Positions 1-9,822 of a stretch of DNA of 64,000 nucleotides are shown one piece after another; the first letter of the stretch is position 1; each line of letters opens with the position of its first letter. The position numbers were made by a program, and so were the translations under genes. This DNA comes from Pseudomonas frederiksbergensis. Lineage in GTDB: Bacteria; Pseudomonadota; Gammaproteobacteria; Pseudomonadales; Pseudomonadaceae. The notes beneath the pieces are model-generated. The model was not told the DNA's origin, made no database searches, and saw nothing but the letters and a program-made list of their open reading frames with translations. The DNA lies in NCBI RefSeq assembly GCF_003732275.1, contig NZ_MOBM01000005.1, positions 62,001-126,000 of the forward strand, in the 5' to 3' direction.

Positions 1-338
1 GGCAGAACGCCGGGGTCGATTTGCGGCAACTGTCGATCATCCAGGCCAGCGAGCGCGACGCGCTGTGGGCGGCGGAACAATGCCTGCGTTCGGGCAGTTG
101 CGGGGCGGTGTTGTGCTGGCCGCACAAGGCCGACGATCGGGCGTTGCGACGTTTGCAGGTGGCAGCGGAAACGGGTCAGACCCTGGTGTTCGCCTATCGC
201 TCGATCAGTGAAGCCATCAACCCGTCGCCAGCGGCCCTGCGCATCGCCATCGACGCCAGACCTGCGCAGTTGCGGGTGCTCAAGTGCCGGGGCGGGCTGG
301 CCCGTTCGGCGCCGATTGCCTTTGCCGTCGGGCATTGA
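1..338 (+). CDS. imuA: ImuA, translesion synthesis accessory protein (3' part only)
   Basis: The reading frame is already open at the left edge and ends at TGA 336-338, so only the last ~111 residues are present. The visible part has the RecA/SulA-like C-terminus of ImuA, including the strand-like segment AVLCWPHKADD and the stretch QTLVFAYRS. ImuA works with ImuB and ImuC (DnaE2) in the SOS-induced mutasome that copies past DNA damage. It sits 7 bp before imuB in the usual imuA-imuB-dnaE2 order. The LexA-controlled promoter would lie outside the window. Identity rests on both the sequence and the conserved cassette. Confidence 0.85.
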   Translation, partial: QNAGVDLRQLSIIQASERDALWAAEQCLRSGSCGAVLCWPHKADDRALRRLQVAAETGQTLVFAYRSISEAINPSPAALRIAIDARPAQLRVLKCRGGLARSAPIAFAVGH

Positions 339-345
339 GGTTGCC

Positions 346-1761
346 ATGCGCTGGGTTTGCATTCTCTTCCCGCAATTGGCGCTGGACGCGGTACTGCGTC
401 AGCGCCCCGACCCCAACGAACCGCTGGCGCTGCTGACCGGTCCGGCCCAGCGTCGGGTGCTGCAAGCGGTCAACGGTTCGGCGCGGGCGCTGGGCTTGCG
501 GCCCGGCCAGTCGATGACCGCCGCTCAGGCCTTGAGCAAAGGTTTTGTCACCGCCGAATACGACGCCACCGAGATCGAACACTGGCAGCAGTTTCTGGCT
601 GCCTGGGCCTATCGGTTCAGTTCCCAGGTCAGCGTGCATTACCCGCGAGCCGTGGTGTTTGAAATCGAATCCAGCCTGGGCTTGTTCGGGCCCTGGCCGC
701 AGTTCGAGGCGCGGTTGCGGGCGGAACTTGGCGAGCTGGGGTTTCGTCACCGGATTGTCGCCGCGCCCAATCCGGTGGCGGCGCGGGTGCTGGCCAATGT
801 TTATGACGGTCTGGTGGTGCCGGACAATGAAGCCTTGCACCACCACCTGGGGCAGTTGCCCGTCGACCGGATCGCTCTGGAGCCAAGCGTTGCCACGGCA
901 TTGTCGCGCATGGGGCTGCGCACCTTGAGTCAGGTGCAGGCGTTGCCACGACATAGCCTGGCCCGGCGTTTCGAGGCTCAGGTGCTCAAGCATCTGGACA
1001 CCCTGTTCGGCGAGCGACGGCTGGCGCTGGCGTTTTACCTGCCGCCGGACCGTTTCGATGTGCGCATCGAGCTTAATTTCGATGTGCAATCCCATCAGGC
1101 ATTGCTGTTTCCGTTGCGCAGGCTGACCGGCGATCTGGCGGCGTTTCTCTGCGGGCGGGACAGCGGTGTGCAGCGTTTTGACCTGCACCTGGAACACGCC
1201 GGGTTGCCAGACACACTGATCAAGGTCGGCCTGCTCAGTGCCGAGCGTGATCCGGCGATGCTGTTCGAACTGGCCCGGGGGCGCCTGGAACAGGTTCAGG
1301 TCGAGGCGCCGGTGCGCGGTTTTCGTCTGCGCGCCGAAGAGCTACCGGCCTTTGTGCCCCAGTACCAGGAACTGTTCGATGATCGTCCGCAGCAATCCTT
1401 GCCGTGGGAGCAACTGCGCGAACGCTTGCGCGCGCGATTGGGGGATGACGCGGTGCAGGGCTTGCGGTTCCAGGCCGATCATCGGCCGGAATGCGCGTGG
1501 CAGGCCAGTGTCGACAGCCAGATCTGTGGGGTGCTGCCTGCCGTGCAACGCCCGGGCTGGCTACTGACTGAACCGCAGGCGGTACACGAAGGTTCGACGC
1601 GCATTCTCATGGGGCCGGAACGCATCGAGTCGGGCTGGTGGGACGGTGACGACGTGCGCCGCGATTACTACCTGATCGAAACCCGCTCCGGTCAGCAGGG
1701 CTGGGCCTATCGGACGGTGGGCGAAGACGGTCCGTTGTGGCTGCAAGGCTGGTTCGCATGA
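346..1761 (+). CDS. imuB: ImuB, Y-family polymerase-like mutasome protein
   Basis: A 471-residue protein starting at ATG 346 ([10 protein letters not shown]); longer in-frame starts would overlap imuA and were not used. The fold is that of DinB/UmuC-type Y-family polymerases, but the N-terminus reads FPQLALDA where active enzymes have the DxDxF metal-binding motif, consistent with ImuB being a non-catalytic scaffold. A helix-hairpin-helix-like segment lies near residues 180-200 ([17 protein letters not shown]). ImuB links the beta clamp and DnaE2 at lesions. Its stop overlaps the dnaE2 start (ATGA at 1758-1761), which suggests translational coupling. Confidence 0.93.
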   Translation: MRWVCILFPQLALDAVLRQRPDPNEPLALLTGPAQRRVLQAVNGSARALGLRPGQSMTAAQALSKGFVTAEYDATEIEHWQQFLAAWAYRFSSQVSVHYPRAVVFEIESSLGLFGPWPQFEARLRAELGELGFRHRIVAAPNPVAARVLANVYDGLVVPDNEALHHHLGQLPVDRIALEPSVATALSRMGLRTLSQVQALPRHSLARRFEAQVLKHLDTLFGERRLALAFYLPPDRFDVRIELNFDVQSHQALLFPLRRLTGDLAAFLCGRDSGVQRFDLHLEHAGLPDTLIKVGLLSAERDPAMLFELARGRLEQVQVEAPVRGFRLRAEELPAFVPQYQELFDDRPQQSLPWEQLRERLRARLGDDAVQGLRFQADHRPECAWQASVDSQICGVLPAVQRPGWLLTEPQAVHEGSTRILMGPERIESGWWDGDDVRRDYYLIETRSGQQGWAYRTVGEDGPLWLQGWFA

Positions 1762-4700
1762 GTGTCGACTATGCCGAACTGCACTGCCTGTCGAACTTCA
1801 GTTTCCAGCGCGGTGCTTCCAGTGCGCTTGAGCTTTTTCAGCGGGCGAAAAAGCGGGGCTATCAAGCGTTGGCGATCACCGACGAATGCACCCTGTCGGG
1901 TATCGTTCGCGCCTGGCAGGCGGCCAAGGCCGTGGAATTGCCGTTGATCATCGGCAGTGAAATACGCATCGAAGACGGCCCGAAACTGGTGCTGCTGGTG
2001 GAAAACCTCGAGGGTTATCAAACCCTGTGTCGCCTGATTACCCGCGCCAGACGCCGCACGCAGAAAGGCCAGTATCAGGTGCTGCGGGAGGATTTCAGCA
2101 AGCCGTTGCCGGGGCTGTTGGCGTTGTGGGTGCCGGACGCCGTCGATGACTTTGAGCAGGGCCACTGGCTGAAGCAGGCCTTCGCCGAGCGCCTATGGCT
2201 GAGCGTTCAGTTACATCGTGGGCAGGATGACACCCGGCGACTGGCGGCGCTGCTGACCCTGGCCCGGGAACTGCGGATCCCCGCGGTGGCCAGCGGCGAT
2301 GTACACATGCACGCCCGCGGCCGGCGTGCCTTGCAGGACACCATGACCGCGATCCGCCATCACCTGCCGGTGGCCGAGGCCGGGTTGCGTCTGCACCCTA
2401 ACGGCGAACGGCATTTGCGCAGCCTCGACGCCTTGCGCGATCTCTATCCGCAGGCACTGCTCGACGAAACGCTGAGCATCGCCCGGCGCTGCACGTTCGA
2501 CCTCGGTCAGTTGCGTTATCAATATCCCCGGGAGCTGGTGCCTGAAGGTCACACGGCCACGTCCTGGCTGCGGGAGTTGGCAGGAAAGGGTGTTCGGTGG
2601 CGCTGGGAAAAAGGCCCTAAAGCCGAGGTGTTGGCGCAGATCGACAAAGAACTGCAGCTGATTGCCGAGTTGGGGTACGAAAGTTATTTCCTGACGGTTC
2701 ACGACATTGTGAATTTCGCCCGCAAGCAACACATTCTGTGTCAGGGGCGCGGTTCTGCCGCCAACTCGGCGGTGTGCTACGTGCTGGGCATCACGGAGAT
2801 TGACCCGGAGCGGAGCACGTTGCTGTTCGAGCGTTTTCTCTCCAAAGAGCGCAACGAACCGCCGGACATCGACGTGGATTTCGAACACGAGCGGCGTGAA
2901 GAAGTCCTGCAGTACGTGTTCCAGCGTTATGGCCGGACCCGCGCGGCGCTGACGGCAGTGGTCAGCACTTACCATGGTGCCGGTGCGGTACGCGATGTGG
3001 CCAAGGCACTGGGTTTGCCGCCGGATCAGGTCAACGCCCTGGCCGACTGTTGTGGCCACTGGAGTGATCAGGCGCCGCCCGTCGAGCGCCTGCGTGAAGG
3101 AGGTTTCGATCCCGACAGCCCGGTGTTGCGCCGGGTGCTGAGCCTGACGGAGCAGTTGATCGGTTTCCCCCGGCACCTGTCCCAGCACCCTGGCGGCTTC
3201 GTGATTTCCGAACAGCCCCTGGACAGCCTGGTGCCGGTGGAAAACGCCGCCATGGCCGAGCGCACCATCATCCAGTGGGACAAGGACGATCTGGACGCGG
3301 TCGGATTGCTCAAGGTCGATATCCTCGCGCTGGGCATGCTCAGTGCGATTCGTCGTTGTTTCGATCTGCTGCGTCGGCACCGTGGCCGCGACCTGAGTCT
3401 GGCGACGGTACCGGCCGAAGACCCGCAAACCTACGAGATGATTGGCCATGCGGACACCATCGGGGTGTTCCAGATCGAATCCCGGGCGCAGATGTCGATG
3501 TTGCCCAGGCTCAAGCCCAAGAACTTCTACGACCTGGTGATCGAGGTGGCGATCGTTCGGCCGGGGCCGATCCAGGGCGGGATGGTGCATCCCTATCTGC
3601 GGCGGCGTAAGGGCGAAGAAGAGGTGATCTACCCGTCGAAAGAACTTGAAGCGGTGCTGGAGCGTACGTTGGGCGTGCCGCTGTTCCAGGAACAGGTGAT
3701 GCAGATCGCGATTGTCGCCGCCGACTACAGCCCCGGCGAGGCCGATCAATTGCGCCGTTCCATGGCTGCCTGGAAACGCCACGGCGGACTGGAACCACAC
3801 AAGGAACGTCTGGCGGACGGAATGAAGAAAAACGGCTACACGGCGGAGTTCGCCGCGCAGATCTTCGAGCAGATCAAAGGCTTCGGCAATTACGGTTTTC
3901 CCGAATCCCACGCCGCCAGTTTTGCCTTGCTGACCTATGCCAGTTGCTGGTTGAAATGCCATGAGCCGGCGGCCTTCGCCTGTGCGCTGATCAACAGCTG
4001 GCCCATGGGTTTCTACAGCCCGGACCAGATTCTCCAGGACGCCCGCCGGCATCATTTGCAGATTCGCCCGGTGGACGTGCGAACCAGTGACTGGGATTGC
4101 AGTCTGGAACCGATCACCGGTGCGCAGCCGGCCATTCGCATGGGGTTGCGGATGATCAAAGGCTTTCGCGAGGACGATGCCCGGCGCATTGAAGTTGCAC
4201 GGTCGAAAGGGGCGTTTGCCGACATCGCCGACCTTGGCGAACGGGCGCGGCTCGATGCCCGCGCGCAGGAGCAACTGGCCGATGCCGGTGCGTTGCGCGG
4301 GCTGGCCGGTGACCGGCATCGGGCGCGCTGGGAGGTGGCGGGGGTGCAGAAACAGCTCGGCCTGTTTGCCGGTTTGCCGAGCCAGGAAGAGCCGGCGGTG
4401 TCTCTGCCCAAACCCACCGTGGGCGAAGACCTGCAAGCCGATTACAACAGTGTCGGCACCACCCTCGGACCGCATCCGCTGGCATTGCTGCGGAGTGAAT
4501 TGAAAGCCCGGCGTTGCCGCAGCTCGAAAGAACTTATGGCTGTCGAGCACGGCCGACCGGTCAGCGTCGCCGGGTTGGTGACCGGCCGGCAACGCCCGGG
4601 CACCGCCAGCGGCGTGACCTTCGTGACCCTTGAAGACGAGTTCGGCAACGTCAACGTAGTGGTCTGGCGCGACTTGGCCGAACGGCAACGACAGGTATTG

Positions 4701-4835
4701 GTCGGCTCGCAATTGCTCAAGGTCGATGGGCGCTGGGAAAAGGAAGGCGAGGTGCGGCATCTGATTGCCGGACGCTTGAGCGACCTGAGTTCATTGCTCG
4801 ACGGTATCCATGTGCGCAGCCGGGATTTCCGCTGA
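1758..4835 (+). CDS. dnaE2: Error-prone DNA polymerase DnaE2 (ImuC)
   Basis: A 1025-residue C-family polymerase, start ATG 1758 overlapping the imuB stop. An N-terminal PHP domain ([12 protein letters not shown] onward, residues ~4-200) is followed by the polymerase core. Catalytic acidic residues are visible in PDIDVDF (D370, D372). A C-terminal OB-fold region begins near residue 930 ([12 protein letters not shown]). The length is typical of DnaE2 and shorter than replicative DnaE (~1170). It performs error-prone synthesis across lesions in the SOS response together with ImuA and ImuB. This is the last gene of the cassette; the next gene is 131 bp downstream. Confidence 0.95.
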   Translation: MSVDYAELHCLSNFSFQRGASSALELFQRAKKRGYQALAITDECTLSGIVRAWQAAKAVELPLIIGSEIRIEDGPKLVLLVENLEGYQTLCRLITRARRRTQKGQYQVLREDFSKPLPGLLALWVPDAVDDFEQGHWLKQAFAERLWLSVQLHRGQDDTRRLAALLTLARELRIPAVASGDVHMHARGRRALQDTMTAIRHHLPVAEAGLRLHPNGERHLRSLDALRDLYPQALLDETLSIARRCTFDLGQLRYQYPRELVPEGHTATSWLRELAGKGVRWRWEKGPKAEVLAQIDKELQLIAELGYESYFLTVHDIVNFARKQHILCQGRGSAANSAVCYVLGITEIDPERSTLLFERFLSKERNEPPDIDVDFEHERREEVLQYVFQRYGRTRAALTAVVSTYHGAGAVRDVAKALGLPPDQVNALADCCGHWSDQAPPVERLREGGFDPDSPVLRRVLSLTEQLIGFPRHLSQHPGGFVISEQPLDSLVPVENAAMAERTIIQWDKDDLDAVGLLKVDILALGMLSAIRRCFDLLRRHRGRDLSLATVPAEDPQTYEMIGHADTIGVFQIESRAQMSMLPRLKPKNFYDLVIEVAIVRPGPIQGGMVHPYLRRRKGEEEVIYPSKELEAVLERTLGVPLFQEQVMQIAIVAADYSPGEADQLRRSMAAWKRHGGLEPHKERLADGMKKNGYTAEFAAQIFEQIKGFGNYGFPESHAASFALLTYASCWLKCHEPAAFACALINSWPMGFYSPDQILQDARRHHLQIRPVDVRTSDWDCSLEPITGAQPAIRMGLRMIKGFREDDARRIEVARSKGAFADIADLGERARLDARAQEQLADAGALRGLAGDRHRARWEVAGVQKQLGLFAGLPSQEEPAVSLPKPTVGEDLQADYNSVGTTLGPHPLALLRSELKARRCRSSKELMAVEHGRPVSVAGLVTGRQRPGTASGVTFVTLEDEFGNVNVVVWRDLAERQRQVLVGSQLLKVDGRWEKEGEVRHLIAGRLSDLSSLLDGIHVRSRDFR

Positions 4836-4966
4836 ACCGGCGACATTCAGCTATACCTCTATGAAACCATTGGCGTCGGCGGTGCTCGAAACAAACGGGC
4901 ACGCACCGTCTCCTCACGCCGTTGCACTGCCTGAAGACATGTCATTTACAGGACATAGGCCAGTCG

Positions 4967-7078
4967 ATGCAGTTTCTAGACAATAGCCACGGATGTACCG
5001 GCTGGAGCGGCGAAATGGCCGGACGCATTCGCGCGTTCGACTGGAGCCTGACCGAGCTCGGGAGCATCGATACCTGGCCCGGGAGCCTGTGCAGCGCGGT
5101 GCAATTATTACTCGCCTCACCCCTGCCGATGGTGATGCTGTGGGGCCGGCCCGGTTACATGATCTATAACGATGCCTACTCAAGATTTGCCGGCGGGCGC
5201 CATCCTTACCTGCTGGGTTCCCCGGTGGAGTTGGGCTGGCCAGAGGTCGCCGACTTCAATCGCCACGTAGTGGATATCTGCCTTGCGGGCGGAACCTTGT
5301 CCTACCACAACAAAGCCCTGGTGCTGTTGCGTGATGGCGTACCCGAAGACGTCTGGATGGATCTTTACTACAGTCCCGTCGCCGATGATGACGGGCACCC
5401 CGCCGGAGTCATGGCGATGGTGGTTGACACCACTGACCATGTGATTTCCGAGCGCCGCCGCCAGGAAGCCGAAAGCGCCTATCGCGCCGACAACGAAAGA
5501 GTTCGCCTGGCTCTTAATGCCGGGGCTTTGCTCGGCTCGTTCGTCTGGGACATCAAGGCTAATGTGCTGTCTGCCGACGAACGCTTCGCCCGCACGTTTT
5601 CCTATCCGCCCGACCAGGACCTGGCCAACCTGCCACCGCTCATCGCCGAAATGCAGATTCATCCCGACGACCGTAGCTGGGTTCAGGAGCGGCTCAATCA
5701 GTCGGTGGAAACCGGCATTCCCTATAACGCTGAGTACCGGGTTCTGCGTCCCGATGGCAGTTACCTGTGGGTGCTGGCCAGCGGGTGTTGCGAGTTCGAT
5801 GAACAAGGCGAGGCGTTCCGCTTTCCCGGGGTGTTGATTGACATTCACGAACGCAAGAGCGCCGAAGAGTCGTTGCTCAAATTCACCCGCAACCTGGAGC
5901 AGCGAGTCGCCGGCGAAGTCGAAGCGCGGCTGGCGGCGGAAGAGCAGTTGCGTCAGTCACAGAAACTCGAAGCCATCGGCGGTCTCACCGGCGGCGTGGC
6001 CCATGACTTCAACAACCTGTTGCAGGTCATCGCCGGCAACTTGCATTTGCTGGCGCGTCACGAGCCGGACAACGCCAACGTGCAACGCCGGGTCAGTGCG
6101 TCGATTGCCGCGGTCGAGCGCGGTGCCAAATTGTCGTCGCAATTGCTCGCGTTCGCCCGTCGTCAGCCTTTGTCGCCGGCGGTTTGCGATCCACGACAGA
6201 TCTTCGAAGGACTGGGGGAATTGTTGCAGCGGGCGCTGGGGGAGACTATCCAGATCAAGGTGACGGCGCCTGACGATCCATGGAATCTCTACGTGGACCG
6301 TAATCAACTGGAAAACGCCATTCTCAATCTCGCGATCAACACCCGAGACGCCATGAACGGCGAGGGGACCATTGCCCTGAGTGCCGAGAACATTGCCCTG
6401 GACCGCAAGTTTTGTGCAGGCAAGGGCATCGTCGCCGGCGACTATGTTTGCGTTGCGGTGGCTGATACGGGTGTCGGCATGCCGCCTCAAGTGCTCGCAC
6501 AGGCCTTCGAACCGTTTTTCACCACCAAGGCCGACGGCCAAGGCACCGGCCTGGGTTTGAGCATGGTGTTCGGTTTCGTCAAACAGAGCGACGGGCATAT
6601 CGAGATTTCCAGCGTCGTCGGGCAGGGCACTCGTGTGCAGCTGTATTTCCCGCGCAGCTTGCGCCCGTTGCCCGGTGAAGCAACGCGCCATGATCCGCAG
6701 CACTGTGGCGGGCACGAAACCATTCTGGTGGTCGAGGACAATGAAGCGGTGCGTGGCTCGGCGGTGGACTTGTTGCGTGAAGAGGGCTATCAGGTTCTGA
6801 CCGCAGCCAACGGTGACCTGGCCATGCAGATGTTGCTCGATGGCGCCGCGGTGGACTTGATCTTCACCGATGTGGTCATGCCCGGCCTGATCAAAAGCTC
6901 CGACCTGGCCGCCTGGGCCAAGGTGCAGAATCCGCCGGTGGCGGTGCTGTTTACCTCCGGCCACACCCGGGACATTATTTCGCGCAATCACCAACTCAGC
7001 CCCGACACTTATCTACTGAGCAAACCTTATGGCCCTGAAGCGCTGTTGAGCATGATCCGCAGCGTGCTGGGTGGTTGA
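4967..7078 (+). CDS. Hybrid sensor histidine kinase (PAS-PAS-HisKA-HATPase-REC)
   Basis: A 703-residue cytoplasmic hybrid kinase with no clear membrane segment; ATG 4967 (MQFLDNSHGC) is preferred over an upstream TTG. Order of parts: PAS-like region ~30-130 (MVMLWGRPGYMIYNDAYSRF), PAS_3-like region ~175-290 (YRVLRPDGSYLWV), HisKA with phospho-acceptor His346 in GGVAHDFNN, HATPase with N-box NLAINTRDAM, DTGVGM and GTGLGLSM, then a receiver with ILVVEDNEAV and phospho-acceptor Asp635 (FTDVVMPG). The same plan recurs in the kinase at 58360-60897. Signal and output are unknown. The receiver has GLIKSS after VMP rather than the usual GMNG. Confidence 0.9.
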   Translation: MQFLDNSHGCTGWSGEMAGRIRAFDWSLTELGSIDTWPGSLCSAVQLLLASPLPMVMLWGRPGYMIYNDAYSRFAGGRHPYLLGSPVELGWPEVADFNRHVVDICLAGGTLSYHNKALVLLRDGVPEDVWMDLYYSPVADDDGHPAGVMAMVVDTTDHVISERRRQEAESAYRADNERVRLALNAGALLGSFVWDIKANVLSADERFARTFSYPPDQDLANLPPLIAEMQIHPDDRSWVQERLNQSVETGIPYNAEYRVLRPDGSYLWVLASGCCEFDEQGEAFRFPGVLIDIHERKSAEESLLKFTRNLEQRVAGEVEARLAAEEQLRQSQKLEAIGGLTGGVAHDFNNLLQVIAGNLHLLARHEPDNANVQRRVSASIAAVERGAKLSSQLLAFARRQPLSPAVCDPRQIFEGLGELLQRALGETIQIKVTAPDDPWNLYVDRNQLENAILNLAINTRDAMNGEGTIALSAENIALDRKFCAGKGIVAGDYVCVAVADTGVGMPPQVLAQAFEPFFTTKADGQGTGLGLSMVFGFVKQSDGHIEISSVVGQGTRVQLYFPRSLRPLPGEATRHDPQHCGGHETILVVEDNEAVRGSAVDLLREEGYQVLTAANGDLAMQMLLDGAAVDLIFTDVVMPGLIKSSDLAAWAKVQNPPVAVLFTSGHTRDIISRNHQLSPDTYLLSKPYGPEALLSMIRSVLGG

Positions 7079-7108
7079 TTCCGGATTTTCATTGACTGCG
7101 CAATCCAT

Positions 7109-7234
7109 GTAGGAGCGGGTTTGTGTGGCGAGGGGGCTTGCCCCCGTTGGGCCGCGCAGCGGACCCAGGACCTGCGAGCGCTGCGCACTCGAACGGGGGC
7201 AAGCCCCCTCGCCACACAAGCCCGCTCCCACAGG
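7109..7234. repeat. REPIN (inverted REP pair, gtggcgaggg type)
   Basis: Two inverted arms (TGTAGGAGCGGGTTTGTGTG...CCCCC and GGGGG...CACACAAGCCCGCTCCCACA) enclose a GC-rich spacer. It lies between two convergent genes, a typical position for Pseudomonas REPINs. Confidence 0.85.
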
Positions 7235-7261
7235 TTCCGTACCTGGCATCAAGGCTTGGGG

Positions 7262-7783
7262 TTATTTGTCGGGATGAGCTGCCTGGAGTTTTTTCGCCAT
7301 ATCCAGGTGTTTTTCCAGCGCCGGTAACATTTTTTGCGCGAATGCCTTGAGTTCGGTGGCGCCTTTGGTCCTGTCGTCGGTCACTGTGTTGGCTTCTTTT
7401 TTGAACCGTTCAATGGTTTCTTCGTGAGCCTTTACCTGATTGTTGGCATAGGCCGTGTCGAAGGATTCATCGCGCAGGTCAAGAATTTTTTCCTTGGCCT
7501 GTTTGACCACTGTCGTCGTGTCCGGCATCTCGATGTCATGCTTTTTCGCCAGGGCCGCCAGCTCTTCATTGGCCTTGGAATGATCGGTAACCATCATCTT
7601 GGCGAACGCCTTGACGTCGGCCGATGAGCTTTTTTCCAGGGCCAGTTTGCTGGTCTCGACTTCCGCGATGCCACCCTCGGCCGCGTCATCGACGAAGTCG
7701 TTGGAGGTGGCGGCAAAAGCCGTGCCCAGGCTGCTACTCAAGGCTACAGCCAGGGCGAGGTGACGCAGATTGAATCCGTCCAT
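7262..7783 (-). CDS. DUF4142 family periplasmic protein
   Basis: A 173-residue protein with a signal peptide (LALAVALSSSLGTAFA, cleavage likely near residue 24) followed by a helical domain. The block DDAAEGGIAEVETSKLALEK and the later FAKMMVTDHSKAN are hallmarks of DUF4142, a ferritin-like four-helix family of unknown function common in Pseudomonas and often linked to stress responses. The start is supported by GGAG a few bases upstream of ATG 7783. It is divergent from the DUF465 gene at 8002, with a 218-bp region between them in which no clear motif was found. Confidence 0.85.
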   Translation of the reverse strand: MDGFNLRHLALAVALSSSLGTAFAATSNDFVDDAAEGGIAEVETSKLALEKSSSADVKAFAKMMVTDHSKANEELAALAKKHDIEMPDTTTVVKQAKEKILDLRDESFDTAYANNQVKAHEETIERFKKEANTVTDDRTKGATELKAFAQKMLPALEKHLDMAKKLQAAHPDK

Positions 7784-8001
7784 CGGTCATTCTCCACTCA
7801 GGTTTTTATGGGCGATCCAAGTGATCGTTAATCAATGGAGGCGGGCGCTAATCCAAAGGTTTTATCGCGTTTGCGACAGGACGACGAACGGACACCGCTG
7901 GTCTGATAGACGGTCGACAGAACACGGTAAGCAAGGCCATTCTGATAGCTGGTGAGCGCAATCGATCGCGTTTGCTACCGATTAACAAACGGAGGTGTTC
8001 C

Positions 8002-8244
8002 ATGCCGGTGACTCATGATCTGTATCAGGATCTGAAACTTTCAAAGGAAGAGATCCAGCAAAAACGCACCAAGGATCCGTTACTGGATTCACTGATCAAC
8101 AAGTATTCGCAGGCGGACGCAGAAGTGTTGAAGGCCGAGTCCGCACAATCAGATGCACCCAGCGATGAGGCACTGAAGAAACTCAAAGAGAAGCGCTTGC
8201 AGGTGAAGGACAAGATCGTCCAGCAACTTCAGGCATCGTCCTGA
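8002..8244 (+). CDS. DUF465 (YdcH-like) small protein
   Basis: An 80-residue charged, helical protein. ATG 8002 is chosen because GGAGG at 7991-7995 precedes it at ideal distance. The C-terminal stretch SDEALKKLKEKRLQVKDKI matches the conserved half of DUF465/YdcH proteins, and the middle (LINKYSQADAEVLKAE) fits the first helix. The family has no established biochemical role. It is cytoplasmic, with no signal or membrane segment. Confidence 0.85.
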   Translation: MPVTHDLYQDLKLSKEEIQQKRTKDPLLDSLINKYSQADAEVLKAESAQSDAPSDEALKKLKEKRLQVKDKIVQQLQASS

Positions 8245-8285
8245 TGTGCCATGTCGCGCGACCGACGACCGGTGACTGAAAAATT

Positions 8286-8314
8286 GGAACGGGGATAAAT
8301 ACCGGCACCTCGAA
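8286..8314 (+). promoter_or_regulatory. Candidate AlgU/RpoE-type promoter
   Basis: GGAAC at 8286-8290 and TCGAA at 8310-8314 are separated as the -35 and -10 elements of extracytoplasmic-stress sigma promoters usually are (about 17 nt between GAACNN and TCNNA). The -10 match is imperfect. If used, transcription would start near 8320, inside the hairpin described at 8304-8351. Confidence 0.25.
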
Positions 8315-8351
8315 CGATCAGAGCCGACGTTACGGCTCCATGCGAGGTGCC
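8304..8351 (+). promoter_or_regulatory. Nested inverted repeat covering the Shine-Dalgarno of the next gene
   Basis: Outer 9-bp arms GGCACCTCG (8304-8312) and CGAGGTGCC (8343-8351) enclose inner 6-bp arms GAGCCG (8321-8326) and CGGCTC (8333-8338). GAGGTG within the outer 3' arm is the only Shine-Dalgarno candidate for ATG 8354, so in a transcript entering from upstream the ribosome site would be paired. Confidence 0.5.
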
Positions 8352-8353
8352 CC

Positions 8354-8614
8354 ATGCCCCATTCAGCCTTTCCCCATAAAGAAAAGTACCCCAGCGAAGA
8401 ACAGGGCGGCTACGACCCGATCCCGACACATCCCGAGCCCTTGAGCCCGGGACGCACCACCGTCAACCCCGAGGAGGAACCGGGCATCGATGAATTGCCG
8501 GACAATGAGGACATAACGCCTCTGGATCAGGATGACGTGACCGACATCGACCCGGAGCGAGTGCGCAAAGAGACAGACAATTCGGTTCGTGATGGTGAGA
8601 TGGATCCGCGTTGA
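8354..8614 (+). CDS. Small acidic hydrophilic protein of unknown function
   Basis: 86 residues, rich in Asp, Glu and Pro (EEEPGIDELPDNEDITPLDQ), with no hydrophobic segment and probably disordered. I do not recognise a named family. It lies 109 bp after the DUF465 gene on the same strand. Its start ATG 8354 is preceded by GAGGTG that is part of a strong inverted repeat. Coding status is supported by continuous third-position GC bias and a consistent start, but function is unknown. Confidence 0.6.
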   Translation: MPHSAFPHKEKYPSEEQGGYDPIPTHPEPLSPGRTTVNPEEEPGIDELPDNEDITPLDQDDVTDIDPERVRKETDNSVRDGEMDPR

Positions 8615-8623
8615 TTCAAGATC

Positions 8624-8724
8624 AAAAGATCGCAGCCTTCGGCAGCTCCTACAATTGACCGTGCGCACCGTGATCTTGCGGATGCACCCGAACCCGTAGG
8701 AGCTGCCGAAGGCTGCGATCTTTT
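8624..8724. repeat. REPIN (gatcgcagcc type)
   Basis: Inverted arms AAAAGATCGCAGCCTTCGGC...AGCTCCTAC and GTAGGAGCTGCCGAAGGC...GATCTTTT. The same family recurs at 54654-54749, and a single arm at 24719-24738. Confidence 0.85.
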
Positions 8725-8736
8725 TGGCGGCAACGC

Positions 8737-9822
8737 CTATTTCAATGCCGTACTCAACGGCAACCGCGCCATGTGCTGCGCTTTCAGCGACCCCAGATAC
8801 AACCAATCCCCATACTCGCGCACGGTGGTGATGGGCGAGTAGTTGCCGCTGCTGGCGTCCTGCAGATTGGCAATCACTTTACCGTCGAGGTCCAGGCCGA
8901 GGGCAAAGGCGCGGCTCTCCACCGGTTTGGGCAGGACCGTCATCGCGCGCACGATCATTTTGCGTACCAGAGGGTAGGGCGCCGTGGCGTCGAGCAGTGC
9001 ATTGCGCGGTGCATACAGCGCCACCCAGAAACGGTCGCGACCATTGAATGCCAGGTTGTCCGGCAGCCCTGGCAAATTGTCGATGAACAGATCGTGGGTT
9101 CCGGCTTTCGGCCCGGTCAGCCAATAGCGGCTGATGCGATAGGCACCGGTTTCGTTGACCAGCACAAACGCATCGTCAGGCCCCAGGGTCACTCCGTTGG
9201 CGAACTCCAGTTTGTCCAGCAAGACCGTCGTCGTGCCGGTCTGGAAGTCATAACGCAGCAGTCGGCCGTCGCCGCCGTGCTCGATGATTGCCTCGCCATC
9301 CTTGCCGTAGCCCCAACGGCTGGAAGCATCGCTGAAATAGGCGTAATGCCCGGGCTTGTCGATGGTCACGTCATCGGTAAAACCGAAGGGCACGTTATTG
9401 GCCGTGGTGCTCAATGCAATCACACGGCCTTGAGCATCGAGCGACAGCAAACCCTTGACCCCGTCGGCGATCACCAGCAAACCATTGGGATGGCGCGCCA
9501 GGCCCAATGGCCTGCCACCGGTATCGGCCAGCAACTTGGTGGTCTTGCCGTCGAGGCTGGTGCTAATCAACCGGCCGTCATGCAGACCGGTAATGAGAAC
9601 GCCTTCCTCCAGCAGCAACGCCTCCGGGCCGTCGATGTCAGCGGCGCCGACACGTTCCACGCCTTTGAGGCGCTGATTGTCTGTGTAGATGCCATCGATG
9701 AGGGAGGGCGCCGGTGACGGTGTCCAGGCGATCGGCTGGACTTTGGTGGGTAATAAAAACAGGAAGCCGCCAATCACAATGATCAACAGCAACAATAAAT
9801 GCCGAAACTTGAGGGCTGTCAC
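8737..9822 (-). CDS. Membrane-anchored strictosidine synthase/SMP-30-like beta-propeller
   Basis: 361 residues. An N-terminal hydrophobic anchor (LLLLLIIVIGGFLFLL, residues ~9-24) precedes a six-bladed propeller of the SMP-30/strictosidine synthase/APMAP superfamily. Characteristic segments are LEFANGVTLGPDDAFVLVNE, YRISRYWLTGPKAG and LPGLPDNLAFNGRDRFWVAL. Relatives hydrolyse lactones or esters or act on small hydrophobic substrates; the actual reaction here is unknown. It is the second gene of a two-gene unit: its start overlaps the stop of the hydroxylase-like gene (9819-9822). The product probably sits on the periplasmic face of the inner membrane. Confidence 0.75.
   Translation of the reverse strand: MTALKFRHLLLLLIIVIGGFLFLLPTKVQPIAWTPSPAPSLIDGIYTDNQRLKGVERVGAADIDGPEALLLEEGVLITGLHDGRLISTSLDGKTTKLLADTGGRPLGLARHPNGLLVIADGVKGLLSLDAQGRVIALSTTANNVPFGFTDDVTIDKPGHYAYFSDASSRWGYGKDGEAIIEHGGDGRLLRYDFQTGTTTVLLDKLEFANGVTLGPDDAFVLVNETGAYRISRYWLTGPKAGTHDLFIDNLPGLPDNLAFNGRDRFWVALYAPRNALLDATAPYPLVRKMIVRAMTVLPKPVESRAFALGLDLDGKVIANLQDASSGNYSPITTVREYGDWLYLGSLKAQHMARLPLSTALK

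Noticed and set aside
208..345. Extended N-terminus of ImuB
   Set aside because: It overlaps the imuA coding sequence; homologous sequence starts at MRWVCILFP.
2211..4760. Long 849-codon frame antisense to dnaE2
   Set aside because: It mirrors the codon structure of a clear polymerase gene, has no recognisable domain and no promoter context.
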